Shown here piece by piece: positions 8,173-16,656 of a stretch of DNA of 37,385 nucleotides. Source of the DNA: Novosphingobium sp. (GTDB lineage: Bacteria; Pseudomonadota; Alphaproteobacteria; Sphingomonadales; Sphingomonadaceae). The stretch's first letter is position 1; the number at the start of each line of letters is the position of its first letter. The notes beneath the pieces were generated by a model. That model was not told where the DNA came from, made no database searches, and saw only the letters and a program-made list of their open reading frames with translations. The position numbers and the translations under genes were made by a program. The stretch covers positions 1-37,385 of the forward strand of contig JANXSP010000054.1 of the NCBI GenBank assembly GCA_025356575.1, given 5' to 3'.

Positions 8173-9305
8173 GCAATGGGCATCCACCCGCGCCGCTCGC
8201 GCCAATCGGATCCGAGCCCGGCAAAGCGCGACAGTTTAAGAATGTCGATGTCGGCGAAAGAGCATTTCCCGTCTATCACAAGGTCGCGGATCGCATGACC
8301 CGAGGCCGGCGACAACCCGAAGCCAACACTCGACATCGATGCAACCACAACGTTATCGGGACTGGTCAGCCGGTCGATGATCGGGCGGCCGTCGGGCGAA
8401 TTCTCGATCAAGCCGGCCCAGCTGCGAATGACATTGAGGTGCGCCGCCTTGGGGAGCAGTTCGGCCAGACGCCGCGCAAGGTTGCGCGCCAGCGGGGTGG
8501 ACGGGCGCGCGGCCGGACCGCCTTCATCCATGTCGACCCATTCATGCGGTCCGCCGCCATAGGCAAGATTGCCGCGCATCGTCTGGCGGCCGTAGAGCTT
8601 GTGCCCGTCGACTCCGCCCAGCGGCATCATCGGTGCGGGTTCGGTGATGATCATTTCGGCCCGGGCGGCGGCGAGCGGAACGTCGATGCCAAGTTGCGCC
8701 ATCAGTTGCGGGATCTGCGGTCCCGCAGCGACCACCACCGCATCGCAGCCATAAGTCGTTTCGGCAGTCTTGACCGCTGTAACCCGGCCGCCAGCGGTGT
8801 CGAACCCGGTAACCGGGCTGTGCTGGAGAATTGTGCCGCCAAGATCCTGCAGGGCCCAGGCATAGGCCTGGACGCTGCGCTGAGGGTTGGCGTGGCCGCC
8901 GAACTTGTAGTGGACCCCGCCGAAGCAATTGTCGCCAGCAAGCGGCACGGCTTCCTGCACTTGCTTTACGTCGAGCACTTCTACGGGGTGGGCGAGCCGC
9001 TGGTGGCGCTGGGCGACGAAACGGTACTGCTCCCATTGCCGCTCGGTCATCGCGATCAGGATGCGCTCTTTCTGGTGCTCGGTCGGATAACCCAGCAGGT
9101 CGTCCATCTGCGGCCAGAGGCGTTGCTCCTCATCGAACAGAGGACTGGAATAGTGCGAGGCGCCGCCACCATTGCGGCCCGATGCCTCCCATCCGACGAT
9201 GAATTTGTCGAGCACGGTGACCTTCACGCCCGAACGCGCCAGCCACCACCCGGCGCTGAGCCCGGTGACACCGCCGCCGACGATGACGACTTCCGAACCG
9301 CTCAT
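8169..9305 (-). CDS. FAD-dependent amino-acid/opine dehydrogenase, DAO-fold (beta) subunit
   Basis: This 378-residue flavoprotein of the DAO (D-amino-acid oxidase) superfamily has a dinucleotide-binding motif VVIVGGGVTGLSAGWWLARSG at 6-26 and a second motif GWEASGRNGGGASHYSS near residue 40. The C-terminal region GRPIIDRL and SSVGFGLSPASGHAIRDLV is typical of DAO enzymes. It belongs with the catalytic subunits of two- or three-component dehydrogenases such as opine/octopine oxidase OoxB, hydrogen cyanide synthase HcnC and D-hydroxyproline dehydrogenase beta. It is coupled by 4 bp (ATGA) to the upstream [2Fe-2S]/FAD subunit, its presumed partner, and by 4 bp to soxB downstream. The likely reaction is oxidation of a secondary or tertiary amine with electrons passed to the partner. 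The substrate is unknown; N-methyl amino acid oxidation is inferred from context. Confidence 0.85.
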   Translation of the reverse strand: MSGSEVVIVGGGVTGLSAGWWLARSGVKVTVLDKFIVGWEASGRNGGGASHYSSPLFDEEQRLWPQMDDLLGYPTEHQKERILIAMTERQWEQYRFVAQRHQRLAHPVEVLDVKQVQEAVPLAGDNCFGGVHYKFGGHANPQRSVQAYAWALQDLGGTILQHSPVTGFDTAGGRVTAVKTAETTYGCDAVVVAAGPQIPQLMAQLGIDVPLAAARAEMIITEPAPMMPLGGVDGHKLYGRQTMRGNLAYGGGPHEWVDMDEGGPAARPSTPLARNLARRLAELLPKAAHLNVIRSWAGLIENSPDGRPIIDRLTSPDNVVVASMSSVGFGLSPASGHAIRDLVIDGKCSFADIDILKLSRFAGLGSDWRERRGWMPIA

Positions 9306-10765
9306 TCGTACATCCCGGTATAAAGCATGGCGCGGTGCGCATCCTCATACGGCGTGCCCACGTCTTCAACCGGGACCCATTGGGTCGGAATGCCGAACCA
9401 GACGTCCCACGCTGCTTCCATTTCCGCAGGTTCGTTCCAGTCGGCGAGGATCTTCATCGGCAATGGCCGCACTGGGGCGCGGTGGCTGGCGAGCGGGATT
9501 GTGCCGAACGGCTGACCGGCCTCGAGCGCGAGCAGCATCGCCACCTGATCGCGGCAGCGTCGGCCCTGGCAAACTCCCATGCCCGCGCGGGTCAGGCGCT
9601 TTATCTGGTCCTGGTTGGCGGGGCCGTCGTGCAACAGCGTGCCGAGCGAACGGGCGCACATTGCGGGTGGCCGGGCGAGGTAGTTCGGCGGCTGCACGCC
9701 CAATAGATCGGCGCGGGTCACTTCCTCGCACTGGCAGATGATAGTCTCCGGTGAGCAGACTTCGGCCAGCGTTCGAACCCAGTCCATCCGATATTGCACA
9801 TGATCGAAGCCGCTGCCGGCAAGACCGGCACACAGGCCGACGGCCGAGACGTTCGCTTCGCCGCGCGGGACATAGCCGCCGCGCTGCCCATCGAGCTCGA
9901 GCGGCCCGTGCATCGCATCGACCAGTTCGATCGAAGGGATCAGGCCAACCGCAGTGCAGATCGTGTCGCAAGCGATGATTTCGCCGCTCGTCAGCGTCGC
10001 CGCTTCGATGCCGTTGATTCCCGCTTGGGCCAAGGCGATCGCAGTACCGCAACGGACGAAAATCCCCGCCGCGGCGAGCTTAGAAACCAGTTCGCCGGAG
10101 CCCTGCGGCGTGGGGCGTACTTCGACAAGTCCGGCCACCTCAACCCCGTGCTCGATCGCCAGCAGTGCCGTCTCCAGCGCCAGATCGTGCGAGCCGAGGA
10201 TCAGGACGCGATGTCCGGCAAACGCTGAATAGCGGATTAGAAGCATCTGCAACGCGGCCGCACCCATCACCCCCGGCTGGTTCCAGCCGGGGAAGGACAG
10301 CGCCAGATCGCGCGCGCCGGTAGCGAGGATGATCCGCCCGAACCCGACCAGCCACGAACGCTTCGCATCGGCGAGGCCGACCACCTGCTCGGGCAGGCTC
10401 TGCACCCCGGGGCCGTTGCGGTAGACGCCCCATGCGGTAACTCCCAAAAGCAGCTCGACGCCCGCTTCCATTGCCAGTTCCAGCGCCGGCATCGACATGA
10501 ACACGGCTTCGAGCATCCGCTCGCTGTTCTGCGTCGCCGCGGTCATCCGGCCGCCGAAATAAAGCGGCACGTCATTGCCCATCAGCGCCCCCGAAACCGG
10601 ATTTTCGTCGACCAGCAAAACTGACGCACCGGCCTGCTTCGCTTCGAGCGCGGCCGCGATACCGCTCGGGCCGGCCCCGACCACGACCACGTCATAAAAC
10701 GCTTCGGCCGGGCTGCGCGTGCCGTTTATCGCGCAAATATCGGTACCGGTGAAATTGAGCTCCAT
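9302..10765 (-). CDS. FAD/NAD(P)-binding oxidoreductase with BFD-like [2Fe-2S] domain (alpha subunit)
   Basis: This 487-residue protein resembles OoxA/HcnB-type alpha subunits. The first Rossmann motif VVVVGAGPSGIAAALEAKQAG lies at 26-46, ATGARD at 148-153, and a second dinucleotide motif HRVLILGSHDLALETALLA around 185-203. The C-terminal part holds a bacterioferritin-associated-ferredoxin (BFD)-like [2Fe-2S] site with Cys344, Cys346 (IICQCEEVTRADLL) and Cys399, Cys404 (GMGVCQGRRC). It should accept electrons from the DAO subunit encoded immediately downstream (4-bp overlap) and pass them to the respiratory chain or another acceptor. Its ATG overlaps the stop of the upstream PLP enzyme by 1 bp (TAATG). 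The small ferredoxin-like third subunit found in some relatives is not encoded next to it. Confidence 0.86.
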   Translation of the reverse strand: MELNFTGTDICAINGTRSPAEAFYDVVVVGAGPSGIAAALEAKQAGASVLLVDENPVSGALMGNDVPLYFGGRMTAATQNSERMLEAVFMSMPALELAMEAGVELLLGVTAWGVYRNGPGVQSLPEQVVGLADAKRSWLVGFGRIILATGARDLALSFPGWNQPGVMGAAALQMLLIRYSAFAGHRVLILGSHDLALETALLAIEHGVEVAGLVEVRPTPQGSGELVSKLAAAGIFVRCGTAIALAQAGINGIEAATLTSGEIIACDTICTAVGLIPSIELVDAMHGPLELDGQRGGYVPRGEANVSAVGLCAGLAGSGFDHVQYRMDWVRTLAEVCSPETIICQCEEVTRADLLGVQPPNYLARPPAMCARSLGTLLHDGPANQDQIKRLTRAGMGVCQGRRCRDQVAMLLALEAGQPFGTIPLASHRAPVRPLPMKILADWNEPAEMEAAWDVWFGIPTQWVPVEDVGTPYEDAHRAMLYTGMYE

Positions 10766-12024
10766 TACACCGCTTCCAATGCTTGCGCGAGATCCGCGAT
10801 CAGATCGTCGACATGCTCAAGGCCTACCGACAGCCGGATGGTGCCCGCGGAGATCCCGCCGCTGCGCCGCTGCTCCGGAGTAAGGGCATAGTGCGTGGTA
10901 CTTGCCGAATGGCAGATCAGGGTTTCCGATCCGCCCAGGCTGACTGCCAGTTTGAGCAATCGTACATGGTCAAGCATCCTGAAAGCTTCGGCCTCGCCAC
11001 CGTGGAGGTGGAATGAGAATGTCGATCCTGCGGCCTTGCATTGCCGGTCGTAGACCGCGCGCTGGCGGCTGCCGGCGGGAAGGAAACCAAGGTAGGTGAC
11101 CCCGGCCACCTTGGGGTGGTCGCGCAGGAATTCCGCCACGCTGCGGGCATTGCTCATGGCACGTTCGGTGCGGACGTGGACCGATTCGAGGCTGCGCGTC
11201 ACCAGCCATGCGGTGTAGGGATCGAGGTGATTGCCCCAAGTGGTGCGCATCGCCCTGAGCAGGTCGATCAGCTCGCGCCGCCCGCTTATTCCGCCCGCCA
11301 GCAAGTCGCTGTGGCCGCCGCAATACTTGGTTAGCGAGGTAATGCACAGATCAACGCCGAACTCGATCGGACGCTGCGCAAACGGGCCGAGCAGGGTGTT
11401 GTCGACAACGACCAGGGGACGATGCCCCTGCCGCTTGCCGATCTCGTCGGCCAGGCGAACCATCAATTCCACATCGACGATCGCCGCAGTCGGATTTGCG
11501 GGCGTTTCCGCGATGATCAGCTTGAGCGGGCCGTGCGCCATCGCCAGTTCGGCTGCCGCGCGTACTCCTGCCTCGTCGGTGCCATCGACATAGGCCACGG
11601 CGTGGCTGCCGAATTGGGGCATGATGTTGTTGTAGAGCATGTCGACGCCACCATAGATCGGCCGCCCGTGGAGCACGCTGTCGCCCGGGCGCAGGAACGC
11701 CAGCGCGATCGAGGAATGCGCGGCCATGCCGCTGCTATAGGCCACTGCCGCTTCCGCCCCGTCAATCGCAGCCAGGCGTGCCTCGAGGATGTCGAGCCCG
11801 GGATGGCCCAGCCGCGAATAGATATGCTGCGCCGCGCCTGCCAGCGGACCGGTGTCATCGAAGAATGCTTCGTGGACGTGCTTGGCATGCTGCGCCGAGG
11901 GGTAAACGAACGTCGAGGTCATGTAGATCGGCGGCTTGACCGATCCCGATGCGCTCTGCGGATCGTAGCCGAAGGCAACGGCAAGGGTTTCCGGCCGGTA
12001 GCCGGCGTGCGGATCAATCGACAT
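10765..12024 (-). CDS. PLP-dependent gamma-lyase/cystathionine gamma-synthase family enzyme (methionine gamma-lyase-like)
   Basis: This 419-residue member of the Cys/Met metabolism PLP family has YSR (69-71) for phosphate binding across the dimer, SSGMAAH (98-103), Tyr124 in PIYGG, Asp208 in VVVDNT and the Schiff-base Lys233 in SLTKYCGGHSD. The C-terminal SLGGSETLICHSASTTH segment carries the substrate-carboxylate contacts. Family members perform gamma-elimination or gamma-replacement on homoserine derivatives, methionine or cystathionine. The cysteine that marks bacterial methionine gamma-lyase just after the active-site Tyr-Gly is Gly126 here, so methionine specificity is doubtful. The start ATG at 12024 overlaps the Rieske gene by 11 bp; the frame continues upstream only as a shadow. 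Coupling to demethylases suggests action after N-demethylation, and the E1-like protein at 14284-16656 could oxidise a 2-oxobutyrate product. The reaction is inferred. Confidence 0.85.
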   Translation of the reverse strand: MSIDPHAGYRPETLAVAFGYDPQSASGSVKPPIYMTSTFVYPSAQHAKHVHEAFFDDTGPLAGAAQHIYSRLGHPGLDILEARLAAIDGAEAAVAYSSGMAAHSSIALAFLRPGDSVLHGRPIYGGVDMLYNNIMPQFGSHAVAYVDGTDEAGVRAAAELAMAHGPLKLIIAETPANPTAAIVDVELMVRLADEIGKRQGHRPLVVVDNTLLGPFAQRPIEFGVDLCITSLTKYCGGHSDLLAGGISGRRELIDLLRAMRTTWGNHLDPYTAWLVTRSLESVHVRTERAMSNARSVAEFLRDHPKVAGVTYLGFLPAGSRQRAVYDRQCKAAGSTFSFHLHGGEAEAFRMLDHVRLLKLAVSLGGSETLICHSASTTHYALTPEQRRSGGISAGTIRLSVGLEHVDDLIADLAQALEAV

Positions 12025-13225
12025 GGGCACCAAGGTATGCACGCGCCTTGTCGCAATACCAGTCGGTAAACCGCTGGGCGAGCATCTCCGCCTCTTCCGA
12101 ATAAGGCCCGGGCCGATACCCCGGGCTGACAATGCCCGCCTGATTGTTTTCGGCCAAATGTTTGTCCTGCAAATTGGTGCGGGTCCACAGATCGGTCAAC
12201 TGGTCGAGGTGGTAGTCTACGCCTTCGACCGCGTCCTTGTGCACCAGCCATTTGGTGACGACGTGCGTTTCACTCGGGCCAACCGGTATGCAGCTGAACG
12301 TCATCGCGTAATCGGCTGCGGCATGGCCGAACAAGTGCGGATCGATTGCCCAGCGCATCGAACCAAGATCGCCGCCGTTCGCATCGCACATGAGCTTGGC
12401 GGAAAGATGCTGGCCGTCCGCCGAAATCGATTTGCAGCCTTCGTTCAAGGCAAACCGCGCCAGCTGCCACCAGTGCCCCTCTACCGGAGTGTTGGGCAGT
12501 CCGAGCTGATCCATCCGCTGCGCGAAGGCGATATTGCGCGCGTCTTCGCCCACGTCGAAATGCTTGGACATGCCGACGGGAAACGGTTTGGAAAGTTCGG
12601 GATGTCCGGTGGCGCAGTGATAGCATTCGCGCGCATTTTCCATCACCAGCTTCCAGTTGGCATAGTCGACCAGCACCGAAGATGCCGCCAGCTTGGCATT
12701 CCTGAAATCGTGCGGAGCCGCATAGGCTTCGAATTTGGCGGCAAAGTCTGCAATCGGCGGCGGGGTTTCGGCCAGGCAGATGAAAATGCCCCCGGCGATG
12801 CAGTGGGACGCCACGGGGATCAGGCCGTGTTCCGCCTTGCTGAAAGTGTCCGGCATCCGCCCGGCGGCTAGCAGCCCGCCGTCGAGATCATACGTCCAGC
12901 GGTGGTAGGGGCACACCAGCCGTGCGGCCGAACCGGCTCCCGGCGGGCAAATCTGCGATCCGCGGTGACGGCAGGTGTTATGGAAAGCCTTTATTTCGCC
13001 GTCGCGGTTGCGAGTGATCAGCACCGGCCAGTTGCCCACGGTCAGGGCCAGATAGCTGCCGGGCTTGGGCAGCTCGCATTCGAACCCGGCCATCTGCCAG
13101 CTGAGGCCGAAGATCGCGTCCATATCGAAGTCGTAGGCGCGCCGGTCGAGATAGAGACCTTGCGGCAGGGTATGGCCCGCGCGGCGCGCGGCGAATTGGT
13201 CTGCGGCCCACGCCAGATCGGACAT
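12014..13225 (-). CDS. Rieske non-heme iron oxygenase, glycine-betaine/stachydrine demethylase type
   Basis: This 403-residue oxygenase alpha-type subunit carries a Rieske [2Fe-2S] site, Cys85-x-His87 (TCRHRGS) and Cys105-x2-His108 (VCPYHRW). The mononuclear iron site follows in NWKLVMENARECYHCATGHPEL, with His203 and His208. The ENxRECYHC-x3-HPEL pattern is that of betaine demethylases such as GbcA and stachydrine demethylase, which remove one methyl of a quaternary ammonium group as formaldehyde. An ATG at 13225 is chosen over an in-frame GTG at 13237 because a GGGGG stretch sits about 5 nt upstream of it. It is the first gene of the minus-strand unit running through soxG and is divergent from a LysR gene 154 bp away. 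The flavin/ferredoxin reductase partner (GbcB type) is not encoded in the window. Confidence 0.92.
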   Translation of the reverse strand: MSDLAWAADQFAARRAGHTLPQGLYLDRRAYDFDMDAIFGLSWQMAGFECELPKPGSYLALTVGNWPVLITRNRDGEIKAFHNTCRHRGSQICPPGAGSAARLVCPYHRWTYDLDGGLLAAGRMPDTFSKAEHGLIPVASHCIAGGIFICLAETPPPIADFAAKFEAYAAPHDFRNAKLAASSVLVDYANWKLVMENARECYHCATGHPELSKPFPVGMSKHFDVGEDARNIAFAQRMDQLGLPNTPVEGHWWQLARFALNEGCKSISADGQHLSAKLMCDANGGDLGSMRWAIDPHLFGHAAADYAMTFSCIPVGPSETHVVTKWLVHKDAVEGVDYHLDQLTDLWTRTNLQDKHLAENNQAGIVSPGYRPGPYSEEAEMLAQRFTDWYCDKARAYLGAHVD

Positions 13226-13293
13226 CAGCACCCCCACAACGCAATGCGAGGGATAGTGATGCAGCAGCCTGCAAACGCGAAATCGAGTTTTGG

Positions 13294-13320
13294 CATAGCC
13301 CTATGTCAAATAGTCAGACA
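13294..13320. promoter_or_regulatory. Candidate LysR operator between divergent Rieske and LysR genes
   Basis: The 154-bp divergent spacer contains two overlapping dyads: CATAG-cc-CTATG at 13294-13305 and TGTC-N9-GACA at 13304-13320. The latter includes a T-N11-A spacing (13304-13316) of the kind bound by LysR-type regulators. A further dyad TGCAG-cagc-CTGCA lies at 13260-13273. The position between a LysR gene and its probable target operon is the classical layout for autoregulation plus activation. No convincing -35/-10 pair was identified. Binding is inferred only from symmetry and position. Confidence 0.4.
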
Positions 13321-13379
13321 TCAGGTGATCGCAGTTCTGCTGCGGCATGGGGGGGCGGCGCATCGCGAACAAGGCTGTC

Positions 13380-14300
13380 ATGAATCGGCGCTGGCTCCCG
13401 CTCAACGCGCTGCGCGCGTTTGAGGCAGTCGGCAAGCAGCTCAGCTTTACCGGCGGCGCGGCTACCCTGTCGGTTTCACAAAGCGCGCTGAGCCGCCATG
13501 TCAGCGCGCTTGAAAGCCTGCTTGGCAAGCAGCTGTTCGGGCGCGACGGAGGTCGTCTGACGTTGACCCCGGCCGGCGCAGAGTTGCTCGCGGTGGTCTC
13601 CAAGTCGCTCGAGCGGATTGAGCGCACGATGAACGGCATCCGCGATGAAAGTATGCCGGGCCGGGCGATGCGCTTGCATGTGCCGCCTTCGTTGCTCCAG
13701 CAGATGTTCATGCCGATGCTCAGCGAATTTCGCTGCGATCATCCTGAAGTGCGTATCGACCTGTCTAGCGCCAACGTGACCGGCCTCCCGCCGACCGAGC
13801 TCGACATGGCGATCGTGTACGATCGGCCCAATGTCGATGACCGCATCACCGACCTCTTGTGGATAGTCCGCGTTGCGCCCCTTTGCTCACCCGAAACTGC
13901 CGCTGCAGCCGCGGGCAAGTCGCTGGAGCAGTTCGTGGCGGCGCAGGAATTGCTGCACCTCAAGCTCGACGGGCAGCCCCGCGAACTGCTGTGGGGCGAT
14001 TACCTCCAGCGCAATGCGATCCGTCTGCCGGCGATGGACGGCCTTGCATTCGATACGGCCATTGCGTCAGCCAAGTATGCCATGACTTCGGGCGGGGTCA
14101 TGCTCGGCGATGTTGATCTTTTTGCTGCGGAACTGGCTGCGGGACACCTGGTCATGCCCTACGATGCGGTGATCGAGGATGGCTATGGTTATTACCTCAA
14201 GCTGCACGCCGACGATCTCGCCGATCCGGCAATCGCGTCGTTCCGCAGCTGGTTGATCGCGCGGTTCGCTGCGTTGCGCGGAATTACCGCGCGAGAATAA
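13380..14300 (+). CDS. LysR-family transcriptional regulator (GcvA-like)
   Basis: This 306-residue regulator has an N-terminal helix-turn-helix (WLPLNALRAFEAVGKQLSF, then LSVSQSALSRHVSALE, about residues 5-50) and a LysR substrate-binding domain. The WLPLNALRAFE opening and overall layout are like GcvA-type regulators, known for control of glycine cleavage and similar operons. ATG 13380 is preferred over an upstream in-frame start at 13347 because it gives the standard distance to the helix-turn-helix. It is divergent from the Rieske/gamma-lyase/sox unit, so it is the best candidate for its regulator. Its stop lies inside the 3' end of the convergent E1-like gene (17-bp tail-to-tail overlap). 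Confidence 0.92.
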   Translation: MNRRWLPLNALRAFEAVGKQLSFTGGAATLSVSQSALSRHVSALESLLGKQLFGRDGGRLTLTPAGAELLAVVSKSLERIERTMNGIRDESMPGRAMRLHVPPSLLQQMFMPMLSEFRCDHPEVRIDLSSANVTGLPPTELDMAIVYDRPNVDDRITDLLWIVRVAPLCSPETAAAAAGKSLEQFVAAQELLHLKLDGQPRELLWGDYLQRNAIRLPAMDGLAFDTAIASAKYAMTSGGVMLGDVDLFAAELAAGHLVMPYDAVIEDGYGYYLKLHADDLADPAIASFRSWLIARFAALRGITARE

Positions 14301-16656
14301 GCTCGGCGGCGGCATCGAACACGGCTTCTGGATCCAGCCGGTAGGTGCGGTAGAGGTCGGGCAGGTCGCCGGTCTGACCGAACCGGTCGATCCCCAACGG
14401 GCTGACCCGGTGACCTCTGACCCCGCCAAGCCATGACAGCGCAGCCGGCGATCCGTCGATTAGGGTGACGATGCCGGCATCGGAGGCCAGCGGGGTAAGC
14501 AGCGTCTCGATATGGCTCGGCTGGCGCTTTCTGCCGCCGCCGCGCATGGAATTGGCCGCCGACCATTCCCGGTGCAACAGGTCGGGCGAGGTAATCGCGA
14601 GCAGCCCCAACCCAGGCAGGTCTTCGCGCAGCACTTCCCAAGCGGTAAGCGCCTCGGGTGCAATCGCGCCGACATAGGCGATCGCCAACCGGCTCCCCGC
14701 CTGGGGCGCGTGCAGCCAGTAGGCGCCGCGCAACGCGTCGGCTTTCCAGCTCTCATCCGAGCGCGCCGGTTGCTCGAGCAATCGGGTCGAGAGGCGCAGA
14801 TAGACCGATCCGCCTTCGTCGGCCTGAATATGGCCGAACGCCCAGTGCATCAGCAAGGCCAGCTCGTCGGCATAGGTCGGTTCGAAATAGGTCAGACCGG
14901 GTTGGCCCATGCCGATCAGCGGGGTGTTGATCGATTGATGCGCGCCGCCTTCTGGCCCCAGCGTCAGGCCGGCTGGCGTCGCCACCAGCAGGAAGCGCGC
15001 ATCCTGGTAACAGGCGTAGTTGAGCGCATCGAGCCCGCGGGCGATAAACGGATCGTAAACCGTGCCGATCGGCAGCAGCCGGTGCCCGAAAGTGGGGCCG
15101 GACAGCCCGAGCGCGGCGAGCATCAGGAACAGATTGTTTTCGGCGATACCCAATTCGATGTGTTGTCCGGCCAGATGCCCGGCCCACTTTTGCGGCGAGG
15201 GAATTTTGTACCCCGCAAATATGTCCTTGAGCGACTGCCGCCGGAACAGTCCGCGCTGGTTCACGAATGCGCCGAGGTTGGTCGATACGGTCACATCGGG
15301 CGAAGTGGTCACGATCCGGTCGGCCAGGGCGTGGCCGGACTTGGATACGTCGAGCAGGATCCGGCCGAACGCCGCCTGGGTGGATTGTTCGGCCCCATCG
15401 GGAACCGCGATAGCGTCCGGCACCGGAATGGCCGCAGCCGGCGGCGCGGCGCGGGCGAGAACGGCGCGGGTCGGCTCGATAAACGCCTGCAGATCGCCGA
15501 TGCTGTTATCGCCCAGTCCGGCAAATGGCTCCCACTCCTCGCCTTCCGCGATGCCCAGACTTTCGCGAAGCGAGGCGATCTGGGTCGGATTCATCAGCCC
15601 GGCATGGTTATCCTTGTGCCCCTGGAACGGCAGGCCATAACCCTTGACGGTGTAGGCAATGAACATCGTCGGGCGCTCGTCGTCGGCTTCGGCAAACGCC
15701 TCGAGCAAGGTCTCGATGCAGTGACCACCAAGATTGAGCATCAACGCCGAGAGCGCAGTGTCATCCATGCTCGTAATCAGCGCCAGCGCCAGCTTGTCCG
15801 CCGCCAGATCGGTGCTGAGCCGCAACCGCCAGGCTGCACCGCCTTGATAGGTCAGCGCCGCATATTCGGCGTTGGGACAATCATCGATCCACCGCTCGAT
15901 CGCCGTTCCACCTGGGCGCTTGAACACCTCGCGCTGCATCTTGCCGTGCTTCAGCGTCAGCACCCGCCAGCCGCAGGTTTCGAAGATATCGTCAAACCGG
16001 CGGAACATCCGGTCGGCAGTGGTCGAATCGAGCGACTGGCGGTTATAATCGACGATCCACCAGCAGTTCCTGATGTCGTGCTTGTAGCCTTCGATCAGGC
16101 ATTCGTAGATGTTGCCCTCGTCCAGTTCGGCATCGCCCATCAGCGCGATCATTCGCCCGGCCTCGGTCTGGGCCATCTGGCCGTGCGCGATCAGATAATC
16201 CTGAACGAGGCTGGCGAAGGCGGTTATCGCGACGCCAAGCCCGACCGAGCCGGTGGAGAAATCGACCGGAATCTTGTCCTTGGTGCGCGATGGATAACTC
16301 TGCGCGCCGCCGAGCCCGCGAAATGCCTGCAACTGCTCAAGCGACTGGTTGCCCAGCAAATAGTGGATCGCGTGTAGCACGGGCCCGGCATGTGGCTTTA
16401 CCGCCACCCGGTCCTGCGGCCGGAGGGCGTGAAAATAGAGCGCGGTCATGATCGTCGATATTGATGAGCAACTGGCCTGGTGCCCGCCGACTTTCAGCCC
16501 GTCGCGGCTTTCGCGCAGATGGTTGGCATTGTGAATGATCCACGACGACAGCCAGCGCAGCCGGCTGTCGATCAGTTCAAGCCGGGCGACGCGTTCATGG
16601 ATTTCTTCATGCGCCAAGGTTGCATCGGTCAGTCGTTCCATCCCTGCTTTAGCCAT
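14284..16656 (-). CDS. Homodimeric E1-type 2-oxoacid dehydrogenase/transketolase-like protein (MdeB-like)
   Basis: This 790-residue thiamine-diphosphate enzyme has the size and order of homodimeric E1 components and transketolases: a TPP-binding N-terminal domain, a pyrimidine-binding domain and a C-terminal transketolase-like domain. Features include GGHQASCSS (58-66), HAGPVLHAIHYLLG (89-102), and the TPP/Mg motif GDAELDEG (174-181) reaching Asn205 in VDYN. I see no lipoyl or E2-binding extension. In Pseudomonas putida an E1-like gene, mdeB, adjoins the methionine gamma-lyase gene and is proposed to act on 2-oxobutyrate. By analogy this protein may oxidise the 2-oxoacid made by the gamma-lyase encoded 2.3 kb away; pyruvate is the obvious alternative. 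The ATG overlaps the stop of the upstream transporter by 8 bp (ATGGCTAA), and no ribosome binding site is obvious, so translation is probably coupled. Confidence 0.83.
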   Translation of the reverse strand: MAKAGMERLTDATLAHEEIHERVARLELIDSRLRWLSSWIIHNANHLRESRDGLKVGGHQASCSSISTIMTALYFHALRPQDRVAVKPHAGPVLHAIHYLLGNQSLEQLQAFRGLGGAQSYPSRTKDKIPVDFSTGSVGLGVAITAFASLVQDYLIAHGQMAQTEAGRMIALMGDAELDEGNIYECLIEGYKHDIRNCWWIVDYNRQSLDSTTADRMFRRFDDIFETCGWRVLTLKHGKMQREVFKRPGGTAIERWIDDCPNAEYAALTYQGGAAWRLRLSTDLAADKLALALITSMDDTALSALMLNLGGHCIETLLEAFAEADDERPTMFIAYTVKGYGLPFQGHKDNHAGLMNPTQIASLRESLGIAEGEEWEPFAGLGDNSIGDLQAFIEPTRAVLARAAPPAAAIPVPDAIAVPDGAEQSTQAAFGRILLDVSKSGHALADRIVTTSPDVTVSTNLGAFVNQRGLFRRQSLKDIFAGYKIPSPQKWAGHLAGQHIELGIAENNLFLMLAALGLSGPTFGHRLLPIGTVYDPFIARGLDALNYACYQDARFLLVATPAGLTLGPEGGAHQSINTPLIGMGQPGLTYFEPTYADELALLMHWAFGHIQADEGGSVYLRLSTRLLEQPARSDESWKADALRGAYWLHAPQAGSRLAIAYVGAIAPEALTAWEVLREDLPGLGLLAITSPDLLHREWSAANSMRGGGRKRQPSHIETLLTPLASDAGIVTLIDGSPAALSWLGGVRGHRVSPLGIDRFGQTGDLPDLYRTYRLDPEAVFDAAAELILAR

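Noticed and set aside
14512..16377. Long plus-strand open frame of more than 600 codons
   Set aside because: It lies entirely antisense to the E1-like gene, which has clear TPP motifs. High GC creates long open antisense frames here, and the translation has a low-complexity Arg/Gln/Ala-rich look with no domain.
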